Part shown: piece after piece, positions 8,301-10,217 of the stretch
How positions within the stretch are numbered: the first letter of the stretch is position 1
Layout: each line of letters begins with the position of its first letter
Assembly: GCA_028565635.1 (NCBI GenBank)
Contig: JAOXYB010043215.1
Coordinates: forward strand, 1-10,217
DNA length: 10,217 nucleotides
Origin: Phoronis ovalis
Lineage: Eukaryota > Phoronida > Phoronidae
Direction of reading: 5' to 3'
The notes under the pieces: generated by a model
The model's database searches: none
Seen by the model: only the letters and a program-made list of their open reading frames with translations
Told to the model about the DNA's origin: nothing
Made by a program: the position numbers and the translations under genes

Positions 8301-10088
8301 CGTGAAAGTGATCTGTGAAGAATATCGCGGTCTGAAATCTGACTTCTGAGTCAGTTGCTCATGAATTCTCAATCTGAACAGTATGGTTGTGGAAAATTCC
8401 AGTAATTAATACAAATTTCGGAACAATTAGGTTTTCATAATGGGTATGATACAGATGTAGTTTTCTTAAATAGAGAATTTTCAATGACCTGATAGAAAAT
8501 AATATAAACTGTACAATTAGGTGTGGCATGTGTAATCATTTATTCCTGTTTTTATAGAGTCTTAATACCTATTTGGAAATTATTATATAAATATTATTAC
8601 TGCATGACTGGTTGTTATTTGGAACATTCTTCCCGGTCCAGTACATGAACCCTCTCAATTGGTACCATTACATGAGCTTACTTTAAATGAAAGATAGGCA
8701 AACAAAAGTACATGTATTGTGAAAGTATACAACTAGAACTTTCTAAATCTGTATTTTTTTGTTTCTGAGGAGTTCATGTTATCTGTACTGTTTTTGGTAA
8801 AAACCTATACAGATTTTCGAAATTTTGCTTTGTTCAGAATTAGATATGAATTTTCAAACTCTTTTTCACTCAATTTTACATAACATACAAAAATTTAAAA
8901 ATTCATATTCTTTGAACAAAGGAAATTTCACTTTCTTTCACAATCTTTCATTAAACAATCCCAAATTTAATTTAATTTATTCGGATGTCTGAATAAGTTT
9001 TGCTGAACAATATTGATTGCAATCTTACCATTTGTTGCCCTTTGCAGTACATTATACTTTATAAGTTATCAATAATATTGTGCATTAGATACTACAGCTA
9101 TTAGACTTCCCTCATCCCGGCATTTCTTTACTATAAACTTTAAGTTACAACCTCTAAATAAGATGAAGTATACCTTCCCCTTTATAACAATCCAGGATAT
9201 TAATTTTCCATCGATAGTTACTCCATATATTTTGATGGGCCTGATATCTGTATCACTTGAAAGACATAAATCCATCAGCCAGTTTTCTGGGGAATCGATC
9301 ACTGTCCTAAATGGCAACAAAAAAACTAAAATTACGATTTTTCACAACACACCAAGCAAATCAGCTTAATAATGTACATTGATTAATTATTTTTACAAAT
9401 AGGCAGCTAATTATCAGGCAGATAAATCAGCATTTAACAAATTTTAGTATATTTCAGGGCTACTATGGTATATTTTAGGCATAGTTTACAAGGCCTAGTC
9501 AAGAACTCATTTGGAAAAGGTATATTTTGGGTCTACTTTTCAAGCAAAATAGTGAATAATATGTAATAAAACAAATGGCGAATGCCTTTACATTATTTGT
9601 GACAATGGAAGTTGATTCCACATGTCGACTGCTGGTATATGTTTTAGAAGTGTTGGTATATTTTGGGGTGGAAATGTCCACATTTTTGGTATATGGTTAG
9701 TCCAAAATTTTTACCTGCAGCGGCACACACCCACCCCAAAATATATCTAAGAGACCCCCCAGGGGGACAACAATGTAAGAACCACAATATTTAATGCTTA
9801 AACAACTTTTGATTGATTCCTATGCATTGGACAAATCAGTGGAACAATCAGGTAGTACTCTCTGTAATGTTGAGTCTCATATTAAACTCTGTATGCCAAC
9901 AAACAAATATTAACTTAACCTCAAAAGTATCATACCCTACACTTGCTGATGCTTTGTTTCTGTATGAGAGCTGTCCAGCACCGCTGTCCCAAACTAAAGT
10001 AGTTGTCTCTTTTCCAGGAACATATGTACATGCACGTATAACTTTCTTAACTGGGAGAGAAGATGCATTATTCCACACTGTCTCTAAC
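5234..10088 (-). CDS. WD40-repeat protein gene, 3' part: five spliced exons, 5' end outside window
   Basis: Five minus-strand segments bounded by AG acceptors and GT donors join in one frame: 10088-9936, 9306-9174, 7388-7167, 6046-5930 and 5353-5234. They give about 247 residues and a TAA stop. The product reads as successive WD40 blades. The clearest is 'HAGAVSCIAQFQQYIFTGSH' followed by DHSIKVW, with the usual GH-like start, SHD turn and W-ending strand. Other blades contain YGVTIDGKLISW, YAGDSTGCLVTW and AGDDLGNVY. WD40 propellers act as protein-interaction platforms. The final-blade wording 'FFCQAPVTSL' with 'AGDDLGNVY' resembles the C-terminal ends of animal NACHT/NB-ARC-WD40 STAND proteins (TEP1/NWD-like). 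That is a family-level inference from memory, not proven, since no NTPase domain is in view. Upstream exons must lie beyond the right edge because the first visible exon starts at an acceptor. I am sure of WD40 and the strand, less sure of the subfamily. Confidence 0.8.
5354..5929 (-). other. Intron 4 of the WD40 gene (576 bp)
   Basis: The borders are gtaagc...ttttcag on the minus strand. It has no clear repeat. It holds a CT-rich tract on the plus strand near 5743-5800 and a possible cryptic 23-base exon at 5727-5705 (acceptor attatatttcag, donor gtaagg) that would shift the frame; see findings. Confidence 0.75.
5930..6046 (-). CDS. WD40 gene, visible exon 4 (39 residues), canonical WD40 blade
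   Basis: The acceptor tataatttcag precedes ATACATGCAGG and the donor is AAACAG|gtaagc, close to the consensus; both borders are phase 0. All 39 residues form one blade: IHAGAVSCIAQ, YIFTGSHDHSIKVW, then LLSEGNDQMKQ. The His near the start, the 'TGSHDHSIKVW' turn and the ending Trp make this the most secure WD40 unit in the window. Confidence 0.9.
6047..7166 (-). other. Intron 3 of the WD40 gene (1120 bp)
   Basis: The borders are gtaatg...atttcag on the minus strand, phase 0. More than half of it is the foldback element at 6405-7077. The remaining flanks are A+T-rich without features I can name. Confidence 0.8.
6405..7077. mobile_element. Foldback / MITE-like element: long imperfect inverted repeat inside an intron
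   Basis: The two halves of this 673-bp stretch are imperfect reverse complements nearly throughout. The outer ends pair GTTAAGGATTCGAGATAC (from 6405) with GTCAAGGGCTCAAGATAC (minus strand from 7077). A 24-bp pair at 6474-6497 and 7002-7025 differs at one base. Inner pairs include CATCTACAAAGCTG near 6580 with ATCTACAAAATGG near 6786 (minus), GTGTCTCA near 6635 with 6783 (minus), and GGTCAG 6685-6690 with CTGACC 6709-6714 at the centre. I see no open frame that could be a transposase and no sure target-site duplication. It lies wholly in the 1120-bp intron between 6047 and 7166. Confidence 0.75.
7167..7388 (-). CDS. WD40 gene, visible exon 3 (74 residues)
   Basis: The acceptor gtttttaccag precedes AATCCACAAG and the donor is GAGAAAG|gtaatg; both borders are phase 0 (222 bp, 74 codons). 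The first 33 or so residues form a charged linker (VIRDKSNGRDKKKIKADLNE) unlike a normal blade, probably a surface loop or inter-blade insert. The rest is a WD40 blade: SLLSVTCVKNEYVYAGDSTG followed by CLVTW. The 3' end joins the next exon as SVRK|IHAGAVSC, giving the usual spacing to the following blade. Confidence 0.85.
7600..8060. repeat. Possible diverged interspersed repeat with a recurring TTGACCTGTATTTT motif
   Basis: The 14-mer TTGACCTGTATTTT occurs at 7660-7673 and again at 8032-8045. In both places it follows, within about 50 bases, a GGAACAAA segment (near 7608 and 7995) and a GGTCAAAATT- or AAAATCAAATT-like segment. This suggests two degenerate units of an old repeat about 370 bp apart. 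The similarity between the motifs is weak, so boundaries are approximate. Confidence 0.35.
8128..8198 (+). repeat. 71-bp perfect direct repeat, copy A
   Basis: It starts ATTGGTACCATTACATGAGC and ends GTATTGTGAAAGTAT. All 71 bases are identical to 8658-8728; the match breaks at both sides (c/a before, t/a after). The copies start 530 bp apart, in the same orientation, inside intron 2. Confidence 0.95.
8658..8728 (+). repeat. 71-bp perfect direct repeat, copy B
   Basis: This is the second, identical copy of the sequence at 8128-8198. The 459 bases between copies (8199-8657) are A+T-rich, show no obvious terminal inverted repeats, and do not repeat further. Confidence 0.95.
9174..9306 (-). CDS. 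WD40 gene, visible exon 2 (44 residues)
   Basis: A pyrimidine-rich acceptor (ttttttgttgccatttag) precedes GACAGTGATCG, and the donor is GGGAAG|gtatac. The exon starts with the last base of a split codon and ends in phase 0. It encodes 44 residues including ENWLMDLCL, then IKIYGVTIDGKLISW, the strand-turn-strand-W pattern of one WD40 blade. With the preferred upstream donor the split codon is GG|G (Gly). The flanking blade spacing fits a WD40 propeller without needing another exon. Confidence 0.75.
9307..9935 (-). other. Intron 1 (visible) of the WD40 gene (629 bp)
   Basis: The borders are gtatga...catttag on the minus strand with the preferred donor, phase 2. Most of the interior is the transposon-like element at about 9445-9766. 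I looked for an extra exon that would make the GAG|gttaag donor work and saw none convincing. Confidence 0.6.
9445..9766 (-). mobile_element. MITE-like repeat, copy 4 (subfamily with GGTATATTTTGGG units)
   Basis: On the minus strand it begins CCCCCTGGGGGGTCTCTTAG and soon reaches GGGGTGGGTGTGTGCCGCTG and AAAATTTTGGAC. This matches the 5' end of the left-hand copies (CCCGGGGGG, T.CTCA, GGTGGGGGTGTGCCGCC, AAAATTTTGGAT). Its interior differs: on the plus strand it repeats GGTATATTTTGGG-like units at about 9468, 9519, 9634, 9655 and 9688, in place of TTTGGATTG units. The far terminus is not clear; the last recognisable unit is near 9445. No protein frame belongs to it; the 60-codon frame at 9681-9499 is incidental. 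Confidence 0.6.
9936..10088 (-). CDS. WD40 gene, visible exon 1 (50 residues plus split codons)
   Basis: The acceptor reads tttactgttttag before GTTAGAGACAG on the minus strand; the exon enters with one base completing a codon. It encodes 50 codons beginning LETVWNNASS and including ACTYVPGKETTTLVWDSGAG, a blade-like strand-turn-strand. I end it at GTAGG|gtatga because this donor leaves two bases, matching the next exon's phase, and has a G at intron position 5. Reading on to GAG|gttaag would leave phase 0, which does not fit the next exon. A third choice, AA|gttaat, fits the phase but is a weaker site. The exact 3' border is therefore the least certain in the gene. Confidence 0.65.
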
Positions 10089-10217
10089 CTAAAACAGTAA
10101 TTAACGTTTTTTAATTCTTTCAAATTATTGCAATTAAATAGTATAATTTTTAAGCAAATGATTATTTTACACAATTTACTTTTCAAGACATTTTCCAAAA
10201 ATTATTTAACAAGTTTA

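Larger units (their letters stand above)
7389..9173 (-). other. Intron 2 of the WD40 gene (1785 bp)
   Basis: The borders are gtatac...tttaccag on the minus strand, phase 0. It carries a diverged interspersed-repeat stretch (about 7600-8060), the two copies of a 71-bp direct repeat (8128-8198 and 8658-8728), and A+T-rich filler. No further WD40 exon was found in it by eye. Confidence 0.75.

Noticed and set aside
9163-9369. 68-codon plus-strand frame
   Set aside because: Antisense shadow of WD40 exon 2.
9813-10100. 95-codon plus-strand frame
   Set aside because: Antisense shadow of WD40 visible exon 1.
1-10217. tRNA, rRNA or other structured RNA genes
   Set aside because: No A-box/B-box pair with cloverleaf or rRNA-like conserved segment was seen by eye on either strand.

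Overview
This window looks like nuclear DNA from an animal, most likely an invertebrate. It is strongly A+T-rich, and its only clear gene is split into short exons separated by introns of about 0.6 to 1.8 kb with GT...AG borders. It is littered with short non-autonomous DNA-transposon-like repeats. I see no bacterial operon, ribosome-binding-site pattern, RNA gene or CRISPR array. The phylum cannot be fixed from the sequence alone.

Right half (about 5.2 kb to the right edge, minus strand): the 3' end of a gene for a WD40-repeat protein. I can place five exons: 10088-9936, 9306-9174, 7388-7167, 6046-5930 and 5353-5234. They join in frame to about 247 residues and end in a TAA stop. They encode the last four or so WD40 blades. 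The last blade has the form 'CQAPVTSL...AGDDLGNVY', which recalls the C-termini of NACHT/NB-ARC-WD40 (STAND) proteins such as TEP1/NWD-like proteins. That family assignment is inference, because any nucleotide-binding domain would lie beyond the right edge. The introns hold a 673-bp foldback element (6405-7077), a perfect 71-bp direct repeat (8128-8198 and 8658-8728), a diverged interspersed repeat (about 7600-8060) and a transposon-like element (about 9445-9766).

Left 1.8 kb: mostly a cluster of one repeat family with C/G-run terminal inverted repeats and an interior made of degenerate units containing TTTGGATTG. Copy 1 (111-537, plus) and copy 3 (about 1355-1776, plus) are direct copies. 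Copy 2 (about 1099-1360) is inverted and abuts copy 3 head to head through an 11-G run. An isolated inverted terminus lies at about 1776-1812. Between copies 1 and 2 is a CpG-rich patch (about 770-1070) with a coding-like open frame on the minus strand (1067-786) that I do not recognise. The element near 9.6 kb shares the termini of this family but has a different interior unit.

Middle (1.8-5.2 kb): mostly A+T-rich DNA without a recognisable gene. Two short plus-strand segments (3339-3474 and 3727-3800) have splice borders, coding-like codons and compatible phase, followed by AATAAA signals at 4041 and 4084. They may be the 3' end of a second gene converging on the WD40 gene. This is weakly supported.
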